This document shows, piece after piece, positions 51,216 to 64,000 of a stretch of DNA of 64,000 nt. Positions within the stretch are counted from its first letter, which is position 1, and each line of letters starts with the position of its first letter. The DNA is from Clostridium bovifaecis (GTDB taxonomy: Bacteria > Bacillota > Clostridia > Clostridiales > Clostridiaceae), in contig CP046522.1 in assembly GCA_009738435.1 (NCBI GenBank), forward strand, positions 3,379,249-3,443,248, read 5' to 3'. Below the pieces are notes generated by a model. It saw nothing but the letters and a program-made list of their open reading frames with translations. It ran no database searches and was not told the DNA's origin. The translations under genes and the position numbers were made by a program.

Positions 51216-51593
51216 CTATTTTTGTTTTGGTCTCTTTGCACCATACTTAGATCTTCCTTGCATTCTGTTAGCTACACCAGCAGCATCTAGTGCTCCTCTA
51301 ATAATGTGGTATCTAACACCAGGAAGGTCCTTAACTCTTCCACCTCTGATTAAAACAACGCTGTGTTCTTGTAAATTGTGTCCTACTCCTGGGATATAAG
51401 CTGTAACTTCGTAACCATTTGTAAGTCTTACTCTAGCTACTTTTCTTAAGGCTGAGTTAGGCTTCTTAGGTGTTGATGTCTTAACAACTGTACATACCCC
51501 TCTTTTTTGTGGGCTTTGTTTTAATGCTGGTGCTGTTGACTTTGTTTCTGCTGTTTGTCTTCCTTTTCTTACCAATTGATTAATTGTTGGCAT
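51216..51593 (-). CDS. rpsL: 30S ribosomal protein S12
   Basis: A 125-residue S12 ([29 protein letters not shown]) with conserved Lys residues of the decoding site, including the KKPNS lysine where streptomycin resistance mutations occur. Confidence 0.98.
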   Translation of the reverse strand: MPTINQLVRKGRQTAETKSTAPALKQSPQKRGVCTVVKTSTPKKPNSALRKVARVRLTNGYEVTAYIPGVGHNLQEHSVVLIRGGRVKDLPGVRYHIIRGALDAAGVANRMQGRSKYGAKRPKQK

Positions 51594-51653
51594 TTTTCCA
51601 CCTCCTTAATATATTAAATTAGGCTATATAAATTTTAGTTGCTAGCATAGTTA

Positions 51654-51893
51654 TTAACGAAGAATCAGTGCTACAGCTGCTCCTACATCTATTCCACAAA
51701 GTATTCCCAATTCCTTCATCGTTTCTACATATATCACTTGGAGTGACTTCTCTTTGGCTAATTCAATAACAGGGTCAATCAATTTTCCGTCCGCATCTTT
51801 TGCAATATACAGACATTGTCCTCTACCATTTTTTATGTGCTTTATGGTTTGCTTCAGACCAATAACTTTTTCCCCTTCAACTCTTTGAATCAT
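51654..51893 (-). CDS. L7Ae-like kink-turn RNA-binding protein (YbxF type)
   Basis: A 79-residue L7Ae/L30e/Gadd45-fold protein (GLKQTIKHIKNGRGQCLYIAKDAD; C-terminal GILCGIDVGAAVALILR). Located between rpoC and rpsL as in Bacillus subtilis ybxF (rplGB), which binds K-turns. Confidence 0.9.
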   Translation of the reverse strand: MIQRVEGEKVIGLKQTIKHIKNGRGQCLYIAKDADGKLIDPVIELAKEKSLQVIYVETMKELGILCGIDVGAAVALILR

Positions 51894-51918
51894 CCGAGAA
51901 CCCCCTTAAAACATTATG

Positions 51919-51949
51919 TTAGAGACAAGATATATCTATCTGTCTCTAA
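51919..51949 (-). promoter_or_regulatory. Hairpin in the str-operon leader
   Basis: TTAGAGACA / TGTCTCTAA stem directly downstream of the promoter at 51974-52002. No U tract follows, so it is more likely a leader structure or RNA stabiliser than a terminator. Confidence 0.45.
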
Positions 51950-51973
51950 TCATAATCTATACACACAAAATGT

Positions 51974-52002
51974 ATTTTATCATTTTACATTCCGCCTGTC
52001 AA
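51974..52002 (-). promoter_or_regulatory. Sigma-A promoter of the L7Ae-rpsL-rpsG operon
   Basis: TTGACA and TAAAAT on the minus strand with exactly 17 bp between them, between rpoC and the L7Ae-like gene. Confidence 0.8.
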
Positions 52003-52013
52003 CAAAATCAACA

Positions 52014-55568
<3,555 letters not shown>

Positions 55569-55569
<1 letters not shown>

Positions 55570-58500
55570 TAATGTTCATCATTAAAATCTTCTAACTCTA
55601 GCCCATCTCCAATTTCATCTAATGGCAAGTCATCATAATCCAACTTAATATCATCAAATTCATCTATATCAACCATGTCATCTATATCTTCTTCCATTAT
55701 TTCGTCTAACTCATCATCCTTAGTTCCAGGGAGTATTTCATCCTCTGTGCCCTCAATGTTAACTCCTAAGTCTTCCATTTCTTCTTCTACTGATTCTTTT
55801 ATCTTTATCTCCTCATTAGTATCACTTAACACTTTTACATTTAAGCAAAGTGCCTGTAATTCTTTTATAAGAACCTTGAAGGATTCTGGAACGCCAGGTT
55901 CTGGAATATTTTCACCTTTAACTATAGACTCATATGTTTTTACTCTACCAACAACATCGTCAGATTTTACGGTTAAAACCTCTTGAAGTGTATGTGCAGC
56001 TCCGTATGCCTCTAGAGCCCAAACTTCCATTTCTCCAAATCTTTGGCCACCAAATTGAGCTTTTCCTCCCAATGGTTGCTGGGTAACTAATGAGTATGGT
56101 CCTGTTGATCTTGCATGTATCTTATCATCTACCAAGTGATGAAGTTTTAGGATGTACATGTATCCAACGGTAACTCTATTATCAAAAGCTTCTCCCGTTC
56201 TTCCATCGTATAAAACTGTCTTGCCGTCACCGTTATATCCAGCTTCTTGTAGTAATCCTACAATTTCTTCTTCTAGAGCACCGCTAAATACTGGTGTAGC
56301 AATGTGCCAACCCATTCCTGCTGCCGCCCATCCTAAGTGAACCTCCAGCACCTGACCGATGTTCATACGTGATGGAACCCCTAGAGGATTTAAGCATATT
56401 TGAAGCGGCCTTCCATCTGGTAGGAATGGCATATCTTCTTCTGGCAATATTCTAGATATAACACCTTTGTTACCATGCCTTCCTGCCATCTTATCTCCTA
56501 CAGAGATTTTTCTTTTCTGAGCTATATAGCATCTAACTAGTTCATTAACACCAGGAGGAAGTTCATCACCATTTTCTCTTGTAAATACTTTTACATCTAC
56601 AATTATTCCAGCTTCTCCATGTGGAACTCTTAGTGATGTATCTCTAACCTCTCTTGCCTTTTCACCGAATATAGCTCTTAATAGTCTTTCTTCGGCTGTA
56701 AGTTCTGTTTCGCCCTTTGGAGTAACCTTGCCTACTAATATATCTCCAGATCTTACTTCAGCTCCGATTCTAATTATTCCTCTTTCATCTATGTTCTTAA
56801 GAGCATCTTCACCTACATTAGGTATGTCTCTTGTTATTTCTTCAGGTCCTAACTTTGTATCTCTAGCTTCAGCTTCATATTCCTCAATATGGATAGAAGT
56901 GAATATATCATCACGAACGAGTTGTTCAGATACAAGCATAGCATCCTCATAGTTATATCCTTCCCAAGTTATAAAGCCCATACGTATATTTTGACCTAAC
57001 GCAATTTCACCAAAATCTGTTGATGGACCATCTGCTAATACGTCTCCAACATTTACTCTTTCACCTTTATCTACTATAGGTCTTTGGTTTATACAAGTTC
57101 CTTGGTTAGATCTTTTAAATTTAAGAAGTTTATATCTATCGATTCCACCATCAGAATCTCTTTTTACTCTAATTTCATTTGCGCTTGAATATACAACTAT
57201 ACCTTCGTTTTCTGCCTTTGGAAGCACTCCCGAATCTACAGCCGCTTTATATTCTATTCCAGTACCAACTATAGGAGCAGCTGGCTTTAATAGTGGTACT
57301 GCTTGACGCTGCATGTTTGATCCCATTAGGGCACGGCTGGCATCGTCATTTTCCAAGAATGGAATCATAGCCGTAGCAACAGATACTAACTGCCGTGGAG
57401 AAACATCCATTAAGTCAACTTGTTGTTTTGGAACTAAAATTACATCTTCCCTTGTTCTAACTGTTATTCTATCATCTACAAAGTAGCCTTCTTGATCTAA
57501 TGGTTCCTTAGCTTGAGCCACTAAGTATTGGTCTTCTTCATCAGCAGTTAAATAGATGATTTCTTCTTTAACTCTTGCTTGCTTTTTATCTACTACCCTA
57601 TATGGAGTTTCAATAAAACCATATTCATTAACTCTTGCATAACAAGCAAGAGAGTTAATAAGCCCTATATTTGGTCCTTCTGGAGTTTCTATAGGACACA
57701 TTCTACCATAATGTGAATGGTGAACGTCTCTAACTTCAAAACCTGCTCTTTCTCTTGAAAGTCCCCCTGGTCCTAAAGCTGATAATCTTCTCTTATGCGT
57801 CAATTCCGATAATGGATTTGTTTGATCCATAAATTGTGAAAGCTGAGAACTTCCAAAGAATTCTTTAATTGCAGCTGCCACTGGTCTAATATTTATTAAT
57901 GCTTGAGGTGTTATAACTTCTTGGTCTTGAATAGTCATTCTTTCTTTGACTACTCTTTCCATTCTTGATAATCCAATTCTAAATTGGTTTTGTAGTAATT
58001 CTCCAACTGACCTTAGACGTCTGTTTCCTAAGTGATCTATATCATCAATACTTCCAACCCCGTAAGGTAATCCCAATTCGTAACTAATTGTAGCATAAAT
58101 ATCGTCTATAACTATATGTTTTGGAATTAATTCATGTATGTTTTTCTTTATTTCTTCCTTTATAGCCTTTTCATCTGTATAATTATCAAGAATTTTTTTT
58201 AATGTTGGATAATGTACATGTTCTCTAATTTTTAAATCAGAAATATCAAAATCTACAAAATTATGTATGTCTACAAAGTTATTTCCTATTACTTTTATAA
58301 CTTTGTCTTCAACTTGAATATTTACAAAGTTTACACCACAATTTTGAATTTCAAGTGCTTTTTCTCTTTCTATAACTTCGCCCTTTTGTACTATAATTTC
58401 TCCAGTTAATGGATTAACAACATCCTCTGCTGCCAGTTGATTGAGCAGTCTAATATAAACTGCTAATTTTTTGTTGAATTTATATCTTCCAACTCTGGAC

Positions 58501-59300
58501 AAATCATATCTCTTAGCATCGAAGAATAAAGAGTTTATGAGTGAAACTGCACTATCAACTGTAGGCGGCTCACCTGGTCTTAGTCTTTTATATATCTCAA
58601 GTAGCGCTTCTTCTCTAGTCTTAGTATTATCTTTTTCTATTGTAGCTTTTAGTCTCTCTTCTTCGCCAAAATACTCAATAATTTCGGCATCACTACCTAG
58701 TCCTAAAGCTCTTATTAAAATGCTTATTGGCAATTTTCTCGTCTTATCGATTCTTACATATATAATGTCATTAGAATCAGTTTCATACTCTAGCCATGCT
58801 CCTCTGTTAGGAATAACCGTTGACGAAAATAACTTCTTTCCAGTTTTATCTACATCAAAACCATAGTAAGCTCCTGGTGATCTAACAAGCTGACTTACTA
58901 TAACTCTTTCCGCTCCATTAATAACAAACGTACCCTGTTGTGTCATTAATGGAAAATCTCCCATAAAGACTTCTTGTTCTTTAACTTCTCCTGTTTCCTT
59001 ATTAAGTAATCGTACTTTTACCTTTAAAGGTGCCGCATATGTTGCATCTCTTTCTTTGCATTCTTCTACAGAATATTTAATCGCGTCCTTATCTAAGTTA
59101 TAATCAGTAAATTCTAAGACAAGGTTTCCTGTATAATCCTGTATAGGATTAGTATCATCAAAAACTTCTTTTAGTCCCTCTTCCCAAAACCATTGATATG
59201 AATTTAATTGTACCTCAATAAGATTTGGCATAGGACATACTTCATTAACTTTTGAGAAGCTCATTCTCGTTCTTTTACCAATTTGAATAGGATGTACCAT
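55569..59300 (-). CDS. rpoB: RNA polymerase beta subunit
   Basis: A 1243-residue beta subunit. The rifampicin region ([20 protein letters not shown]) and [16 protein letters not shown] are conserved. ATG 59300 ([17 protein letters not shown]) is the probable start, with AGGGGTG upstream; longer in-frame starts exist. The acidic, Asp/Glu-rich tail of about 80 residues is typical of clostridia. Confidence 0.97.
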
Positions 59301-59472
59301 TAAAATTTTCACCCCTCGCATAAGAATAACAAAAAACGTAAACACTCTACGAACTATCAATTAATTCTAGAATATACACGCTCATCCTGTTAGTATAACC
59401 AAAAAAAATAAATTAATTCAACAATAATTAACTGTTCTAAATAGTATTTTCTATACTTTCATGCATTAAATT

Positions 59473-59501
59473 ATATTATCATAATAGCTTTTAAGTGTCA
59501 A
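59473..59501 (-). promoter_or_regulatory. Sigma-A promoter of rpoBC
   Basis: TTGACA and TAATAT on the minus strand with 17 bp between them, leaving a leader of about 165 nt before rpoB. Confidence 0.7.
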
Positions 59502-59520
59502 CATACATTTTATCAAAATA

Positions 59521-59546
59521 AAAAGGCACTTAAATAAGTGCCTTTT
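59521..59546 (-). terminator. Terminator/attenuator between rplL and rpoB
   Basis: AAAAGGCACTTA / TAAGTGCCTTTT perfect stem with TTATTTTG after it. Placed just upstream of the rpoB promoter, so rplJL and rpoBC can be controlled separately. Confidence 0.8.
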
Positions 59547-59560
59547 ATTTTAATAAGATC

Positions 59561-59926
59561 CTACTTTAATTCTATTGTAGCACCAACTTCTTCAAGTTTT
59601 GCTTTCATTTCATCTGCAGCTTCTTTAGCAACAGCTTCTTTAAGTGTCTTAGGAGCTCCGTCAACTATTTCTTTAGCTTCCTTTAATCCTAATCCAGTTA
59701 ATTCTCTAACAACTTTGATAACTTTGATTTTGTTAGCTCCAGCATTAGCTAAAACTACATCAAATTCTGTCTTTTCTTCAGCAGCAGCTCCTGCAGCTGG
59801 TGCGCCTGCAACTGCAACTGGTGCAGCAGCACTTACTCCAAACTCTTCTTCACATGCTTTTACTAATTCGTTTAATTCTAAAACTGACATTTCTTTTATA
59901 GCTTGAATGATTTCTTCTCTTGTCAT
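59561..59926 (-). CDS. rplL: 50S ribosomal protein L7/L12
   Basis: A 121-residue stalk protein with the N-terminal dimer domain, an Ala/Gly-rich hinge ([20 protein letters not shown]) and the C-terminal factor-binding domain ([17 protein letters not shown]). Confidence 0.98.
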   Translation of the reverse strand: MTREEIIQAIKEMSVLELNELVKACEEEFGVSAAAPVAVAGAPAAGAAAEEKTEFDVVLANAGANKIKVIKVVRELTGLGLKEAKEIVDGAPKTLKEAVAKEAADEMKAKLEEVGATIELK

Positions 59927-59975
59927 TATAATAGCACCTCCATAATATTTTACGTTTATCGTTATTTTTCAAATC

Positions 59976-60485
59976 TTATTCAGCAGTCTCAGCTGATCCA
60001 TTCTTTTCTGCAATAGCATTTATCAAGTAAACAAACTTTGATAATGGAGCTTTTAAGCTGCCAAGTAATTTTGCAACAAGAACTTCTTTTGGTGGTATTG
60101 TTGCAAGCTCTTGTATTTTCGCTTGATCGAATATTTGACCTTCAACTATACCAGCTTTCAATTCTAACTTTTTATGATCTTTTGCAAAATCATTTAGTAT
60201 TCTTGCTGGAGCAGTTGCATCTTCATATCCTATTGCTACAGATACTGGCCCTTCTAAGTATTCTGCTATTCCTTCTAAACCTAATTCCTTAGCTGCTAGA
60301 GTAACTAATGTGTTTTTGTAAACTTTGTACTCAACACCAGCTTCTCTTAGCTTCTTTCTAAGCTCTGTATCTTCTTCAACATTAAGTCCTTGATAACTAG
60401 CAAGTACAATTGATTGAGCCTTCTCAAATTTCTCTCTTATCTCTTGAACTTTAGCTTCTTTTAATTGTCTATTTTTACCTGTCAC
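59976..60485 (-). CDS. rplJ: 50S ribosomal protein L10
   Basis: A 169-residue L10 that anchors the L7/L12 stalk. GTG 60485 ([18 protein letters not shown]) is 8 nt after GGAGG; GTG 60494 overlaps that site. Preceded by a typical L10 leader. Confidence 0.96.
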   Translation of the reverse strand: MTGKNRQLKEAKVQEIREKFEKAQSIVLASYQGLNVEEDTELRKKLREAGVEYKVYKNTLVTLAAKELGLEGIAEYLEGPVSVAIGYEDATAPARILNDFAKDHKKLELKAGIVEGQIFDQAKIQELATIPPKEVLVAKLLGSLKAPLSKFVYLINAIAEKNGSAETAE

Positions 60486-60494
60486 TGTAGCCAC

Positions 60495-60647
60495 CTCCTT
60501 AACTAAAAATCAAAGCCCCTTTGCGCAGACGCAAAGAGGCTTAATAATATCCAATACCGAATATTTAAATCCTCGGTAGGTTGGTTTCCCGTTATGCTTT
60601 CACACCTACTGTCTGCGGAGATTTATCTTATTTAATTTCATACAACG
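60495..60647 (-). ncRNA. L10 leader RNA
   Basis: The 5' leader of rplJL contains several hairpins (for example CAGTAGGTGTGAAAGC...ACCAACCTACCG) before a terminator-like stem-loop, in the arrangement of the L10(L12)4 leader that binds L10-L12 in Firmicutes. Assigned by position and structure. Confidence 0.75.
60515..60540 (-). terminator. Attenuator hairpin in the L10 leader
   Basis: GCCTCTTTGCG / CGCAAAGGGGC 11-bp stem (one G-T pair) with a 4-nt loop, followed on the minus strand by TTTGATTTTT, just before the rplJ ribosome site. Confidence 0.75.
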
Positions 60648-60653
60648 TGGTTT

Positions 60654-60682
60654 ATTATATCAAAACCTAACTGTGAAGTCAA
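60654..60682 (-). promoter_or_regulatory. Sigma-A promoter of rplJL
   Basis: TTGACT and TATAAT on the minus strand with 17 bp between them, three bases from the rplA stop. Confidence 0.85.
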
Positions 60683-60684
60683 GA

Positions 60685-61383
60685 CTAATCTACAACTTTT
60701 GTTGGATTAATTTTTACTCCTGGCCCCATAGTACTTGATAATGTTACAGATTTGATATATTGTCCTTTAGCTGCTGCAGGTTTAGCTTTAACTATAGCTT
60801 CCATTAATACAGTATAGTTTTCAGCAAGCTTTTCAGTTCCAAATGACTTCTTTCCTATTGGAACGTGAACTATAGCAGTTTTATCAACTCTATATTCAAC
60901 TTTACCAGCTTTAATATCAGCTATTGCTTTTGCTACATCAAATGTAACTGTACCTGATTTTGGGTTAGGCATTAATCCCTTAGGTCCTAACACTCTACCT
61001 AATCTACCTACTAATCCCATCATGTCTGGTGTAGCAACAACTACATCAAACTCAAACCAGTTTTCTTTTTGAATTTTATCTATAAATTCTTCTGCTCCTA
61101 CATACTCAGCTCCTGCTGCTTCTGCTTCTTTAATCTTATCTCCCTTAGCAAATACTAAAACTCTAACTTTTTTTCCTGTTCCGTGAGGAAGCACTACAGC
61201 TCCTCTAACTTGTTGATCCGCATGTCTTGGATCTACACCAAGTCTTACAGAAAGCTCTATAGTTTCATCGAATTTAGCTTTTGCTGTTTTTAAAGTAAGA
61301 TCTATAGCTTCAGAAGGTGTATATAAAGCATTTTTATCAATTAGCTTAATACTTTCTAAGTAACTTTTTCCTCTATTTGCCAT
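60685..61383 (-). CDS. rplA: 50S ribosomal protein L1
   Basis: A 232-residue L1 ([38 protein letters not shown]). L1 binds the E-site stalk and, in many bacteria, represses its own operon. Confidence 0.98.
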   Translation of the reverse strand: MANRGKSYLESIKLIDKNALYTPSEAIDLTLKTAKAKFDETIELSVRLGVDPRHADQQVRGAVVLPHGTGKKVRVLVFAKGDKIKEAEAAGAEYVGAEEFIDKIQKENWFEFDVVVATPDMMGLVGRLGRVLGPKGLMPNPKSGTVTFDVAKAIADIKAGKVEYRVDKTAIVHVPIGKKSFGTEKLAENYTVLMEAIVKAKPAAAKGQYIKSVTLSSTMGPGVKINPTKVVD

Positions 61384-61438
61384 ATTCTTTCCTCCTTGTG
61401 GTATTAGCGGTTTTTACCTCCCACTAATTGAATCTATA

Positions 61439-61864
61439 TTATTCTTCAACTGTTATGCCCATACTTCTAGCTGTACCAGCCATCATGCTCATAGCAGCTT
61501 CTACTGATGCTGCATTTAAGTCAGGCATCTTTGTTTCAGCTATTTCTTTTAATTGAGCTTTTGTAATCTTTCCAACTTTTTTCTTGTTTGGTTCGCCTGA
61601 ACCACTTTCCAATCCAGCTGCTTTCTTAATTAAAACTGCTGCTGGAGGAGTTTTAAGTATAAAGCTGAAAGACCTGTCTTGGTAAACTGAAATTATAACT
61701 GGAATTGTCATTCCTGCTTGATTTGCAGTTCTTGCATTGTATTCCTTACAGAAAGCCATAATATTTACACCGTGTTGTCCTAGTGCTGGTCCAACTGGTG
61801 GTGCTGGTGTTGCCTTTCCTGCTGGAAGTTGAAGTTTAATCATTCCTACTACTTTTTTTGCCAT
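61439..61864 (-). CDS. rplK: 50S ribosomal protein L11
   Basis: A 141-residue L11 ([20 protein letters not shown]) with Pro-rich N-terminal domain and C-terminal rRNA-binding domain ([20 protein letters not shown]). Confidence 0.98.
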   Translation of the reverse strand: MAKKVVGMIKLQLPAGKATPAPPVGPALGQHGVNIMAFCKEYNARTANQAGMTIPVIISVYQDRSFSFILKTPPAAVLIKKAAGLESGSGEPNKKKVGKITKAQLKEIAETKMPDLNAASVEAAMSMMAGTARSMGITVEE

Positions 61865-61938
61865 AATTTACACCTCCTCATATGTGGTAATGCGAGCTTT
61901 TAGCTCTCCCACTGTATAAGACTACGTCTTATAGCAGG

Positions 61939-62460
61939 TTAATCAAGTTTTTCTATTTGATTAAAATTAAGCTCGACAGGAGTTTCCCTGCCAAACATAT
62001 TAACTAAGCCTTTAATCTTCTGCTTCTCTACATTGATTTCTTGTATCAATGCAACAAAGTTCTTCAATGGTCCAGAAGTGATCTTAACACTTTCCCCTAC
62101 TGATATATCGATGCTCACAGACTTTTCGGTAATTCCCATAGCTGCTACCTCTTCATCAGTAAGAGGGACTGGCTTTGAACCTGGACCTACAAATCCCGTA
62201 ACCCCTCTAGTATTTCTAACTATATACCATGATTCATCTGACATTATCATTTTCACAAGTACATAACCTGGAAATACCTTCTTCTGAGTTATTTTCTTTT
62301 TGCCATCTTTTACTTCGACTACTTCTTCCATTGGGACCTGTATATCATGAACTAAATCTTGCAATCCTCTGTTTTCGATTGCTTTCTCTAGATTCACTTT
62401 AACTTTATTTTCATAACCAGAATAGGTATGAGCAACATACCAACGAGCTTTTTCTGCCAT
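61939..62460 (-). CDS. nusG: Transcription termination/antitermination protein NusG
   Basis: A 173-residue NusG: NGN domain (ARWYVAHTYSGYENKVKVNL) and C-terminal KOW domain (VGESVKITSGPLKNF). Links RNA polymerase to the ribosome or Rho. Confidence 0.98.
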   Translation of the reverse strand: MAEKARWYVAHTYSGYENKVKVNLEKAIENRGLQDLVHDIQVPMEEVVEVKDGKKKITQKKVFPGYVLVKMIMSDESWYIVRNTRGVTGFVGPGSKPVPLTDEEVAAMGITEKSVSIDISVGESVKITSGPLKNFVALIQEINVEKQKIKGLVNMFGRETPVELNFNQIEKLD

Positions 62461-62508
62461 ACTCAGGGGATGAGGCTATTCCTCACTCCTACCTCCCTTT
62501 TATATTTA

Positions 62509-62733
62509 TTATTTAGTAAATATCAACTTGTAAAGGCCATTAAACCCATAATCCATAAATCCAATTATGATAGCACTAACAGCACAAAAAAACAAAACTA
62601 TTATAGTAGACTTTTTAGTCTCACTTTTAGGCGGCCAAGTTATTCTTTTGGTCTCTGCCTTTACTTCCTTAAAGAACTTGACTATACCTTTTGTTGATTT
62701 TTCTTCAGCTTTTTTATTCTCACTCAAAGCCAT
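62509..62733 (-). CDS. secE: Preprotein translocase subunit SecE
   Basis: A 74-residue SecE with the conserved amphipathic VKFFKEVKAETKRITWPPKSE and one membrane helix. ATG 62733 (ALSENKKAEEK) is preferred over upstream in-frame 62769. Confidence 0.95.
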   Translation of the reverse strand: MALSENKKAEEKSTKGIVKFFKEVKAETKRITWPPKSETKKSTIIVLFFCAVSAIIIGFMDYGFNGLYKLIFTK

Positions 62734-62773
62734 TATATTCACACCCTTAAATGTATTTAGTGAATACAAGCAA

Positions 62774-62923
62774 CTATTTTGTTTCTTTGTGAAGTGTGTG
62801 CTGGCGGCAGAATCTGCAATACTTTCTCATTTCTAATCTTTCTGGATCATTTTTCTTATTCTTCATTGTATTGTAATTTCTTTGTTTGCACTCTGTACAT
62901 GCTAAAGTTACTTTCACTCTCAC
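62774..62923 (-). CDS. rpmG: 50S ribosomal protein L33 (zinc form)
   Basis: A 49-residue L33 with a GTG start, GGAGG 8 nt upstream. [18 protein letters not shown] and CRFCRQH give the four Cys zinc site. First gene of rpmG-secE-nusG. Confidence 0.96.
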   Translation of the reverse strand: MRVKVTLACTECKQRNYNTMKNKKNDPERLEMRKYCRFCRQHTLHKETK

Positions 62924-63029
62924 AACCTACACCTCCATATTCTGCGTATACACACACAGGCATTGCTACATTCATTAGTATTATTACATATTTAATATTA
63001 GTTCATATAAATTTGCGTGTTACTTTAAG

Positions 63030-63058
63030 AATTTATCACAAGTTGCTGTATATGTCAA
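63030..63058 (-). promoter_or_regulatory. Sigma-A promoter of rpmG-secE-nusG
   Basis: TTGACA and TAAATT on the minus strand with exactly 17 bp between them, downstream of the second tuf gene. Confidence 0.8.
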
Positions 63059-63127
63059 CTTTTTTTCTTTAATTGCTTTAATTGCAATATAAACCATTTT
63101 TTCACTTTACTGCTTATGCCTTTTAAA

Positions 63128-63152
63128 AGGACTAAGCGTTTCACCTAGTCCT
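63128..63152 (-). terminator. Terminator of the second tuf gene
   Basis: AGGACTAGG / CTTAGTCCT stem with a 7-nt loop followed by TTTTAAAAGG on the minus strand. Confidence 0.75.
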
Positions 63153-63168
63153 AGTTATTATTTTTAGA

Positions 63169-64000
63169 TTATTCTACTATTGTAGTAACAACTCCTGAAC
63201 CTACTGTTCTTCCACCTTCTCTGATAGCGAATCTTAATCCAGCTTCCATTGCTACTGGAGTGATAAGTTCAACATTCATGTCTATGTGGTCTCCTGGCAT
63301 AACCATTTCTACACCTTCTGGTAATTTGATTGATCCTGTAACGTCTGTTGTTCTAAAGTAGAATTGTGGTCTATATCCATCGAAGAATGGAGTATGTCTT
63401 CCACCTTCTTCTTTCTTTAATACGTATACTTGACCTACGAATTTTTTGTGTGGTGTTACTGTGTTTGGTTTTACTAGTACTTGACCTCTTTCGATTTCAT
63501 CTCTTTGAACACCTCTTAATAATGCTCCGATGTTATCTCCTGCCATTGCTTCATCTAGTAACTTTCTGAACATTTCTACTCCTGTTACTGTTGTCTTTCC
63601 TATCTCTTCTTTCATTCCAACGATTTGTACTTCGTCTCCTGTATGAAGAATTCCTCTTTCTACTCTTCCTGTTGCAACTGTTCCTCTTCCTGTGATTGTG
63701 AATACATCTTCTACTGGCATTAGGAATGGTTGATCAGTAGCTCTTTCTGGTGTTGGTATATATTCGTCAACTGCAGCCATTAATTCGTTAATGCATGCGT
63801 CGTCTCCTTCTTCGATAGCTTTTAATGCTGATCCTACTACTACTGGACATCCATCTCCATCGAATCCATACTCGCTTAATAATTCTCTAACTTCCATTTC
63901 TACTAGTTCTAGTAATTCTGGATCGTCTACTTGGTCTGCTTTGTTTAGGAATACTACTATGTGGTTAACTCCTACTCTTGATGCTAGTAGTATGTGCTCT
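63169..64000 (-). CDS. tuf: Elongation factor Tu (copy 2), 5' part outside the window
   Basis: The C-terminal 276 residues of a second EF-Tu; the start lies beyond the window edge. Over the 829 nt shared with copy 1 (47213-48041) I found no base difference, while the stop codons and downstream sequence differ completely, which points to gene conversion. Confidence 0.97.
   Translation of the reverse strand, partial: EHILLASRVGVNHIVVFLNKADQVDDPELLELVEMEVRELLSEYGFDGDGCPVVVGSALKAIEEGDDACINELMAAVDEYIPTPERATDQPFLMPVEDVFTITGRGTVATGRVERGILHTGDEVQIVGMKEEIGKTTVTGVEMFRKLLDEAMAGDNIGALLRGVQRDEIERGQVLVKPNTVTPHKKFVGQVYVLKKEEGGRHTPFFDGYRPQFYFRTTDVTGSIKLPEGVEMVMPGDHIDMNVELITPVAMEAGLRFAIREGGRTVGSGVVTTIVE

Overview
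The window is a low-GC, AT-rich Firmicute chromosome segment, almost certainly Clostridium sensu stricto. The evidence is codon and base composition, ferredoxin-linked 2-oxoacid metabolism, diadenylate cyclase, a CwlD/SleB-type spore cell-wall gene pair, and one very long ribosomal and transcription super-cluster. From memory, and not checked, the gene order resembles the Clostridium acetobutylicum stretch that runs from cdaA through trxB/trxA, ptsI, fumarase and the ribosomal cluster to tuf.

Left part (1-27 kb), metabolism and regulation. An AEC carrier is followed by a minus-strand operon (P-loop ATPase, ferredoxin, 2-oxoacid:ferredoxin oxidoreductase alpha, beta and gamma). Next come cdaA-cdaR with an FAD oxidoreductase, a membrane-anchored unknown protein and a SleB-type hydrolase. 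A thioredoxin sits beside a thioredoxin reductase that lacks the NADPH motifs. A sigma factor, anti-sigma factor, lipoprotein and TPR protein follow on the minus strand. Enzyme I of the PTS (ptsI) is divergent from an unusual sigma-54 activator that begins with an HPr domain. The section ends with two Na/Pi cotransporter paralogs that flank citX, a two-subunit fumarase, a small Cys-tailed protein and cwlD.

Right part (27-64 kb), almost all minus strand: rplM-rpsI, truA and ecfA1A2T, then rplQ-rpoA-rpsD-rpsK-rpsM-rpmJ-infA-KOW-map-adk-secY and the spc and S10 operons. These are followed by tuf, fusA, rpsG, rpsL and an L7Ae-like gene, then rpoC-rpoB, rplL-rplJ, rplA-rplK, nusG-secE-rpmG and a second tuf copy cut by the window end. 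Near-consensus sigma-A promoters (17-bp spacers) precede rplM, rpsJ, the L7Ae-like/rpsL operon, rpoB, rplJ, rpmG and trxA. Structured leaders are present (L13-type, L10-type, an uncharacterised S10 leader and a possible S7 leader).

Two points deserve most attention. (1) The ptsI/regulator intergenic region holds a textbook -24/-12 promoter for ptsI and three copies of TTGATA-N5-TATCAA, suggesting a closed PTS-phosphorylation/sigma-54 circuit. (2) Six genes (rpoC, ecfT, cdaR, fumB, the anti-sigma gene and the SleB-like gene) are each broken by one 1-2 nt indel in a homopolymer or AT-dinucleotide tract. Because rpoC is essential, consensus errors are the simplest explanation, although the cdaR site also looks like a programmed -1 frameshift signal. 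No rRNA, tRNA, CRISPR array, insertion sequence or prophage was seen.
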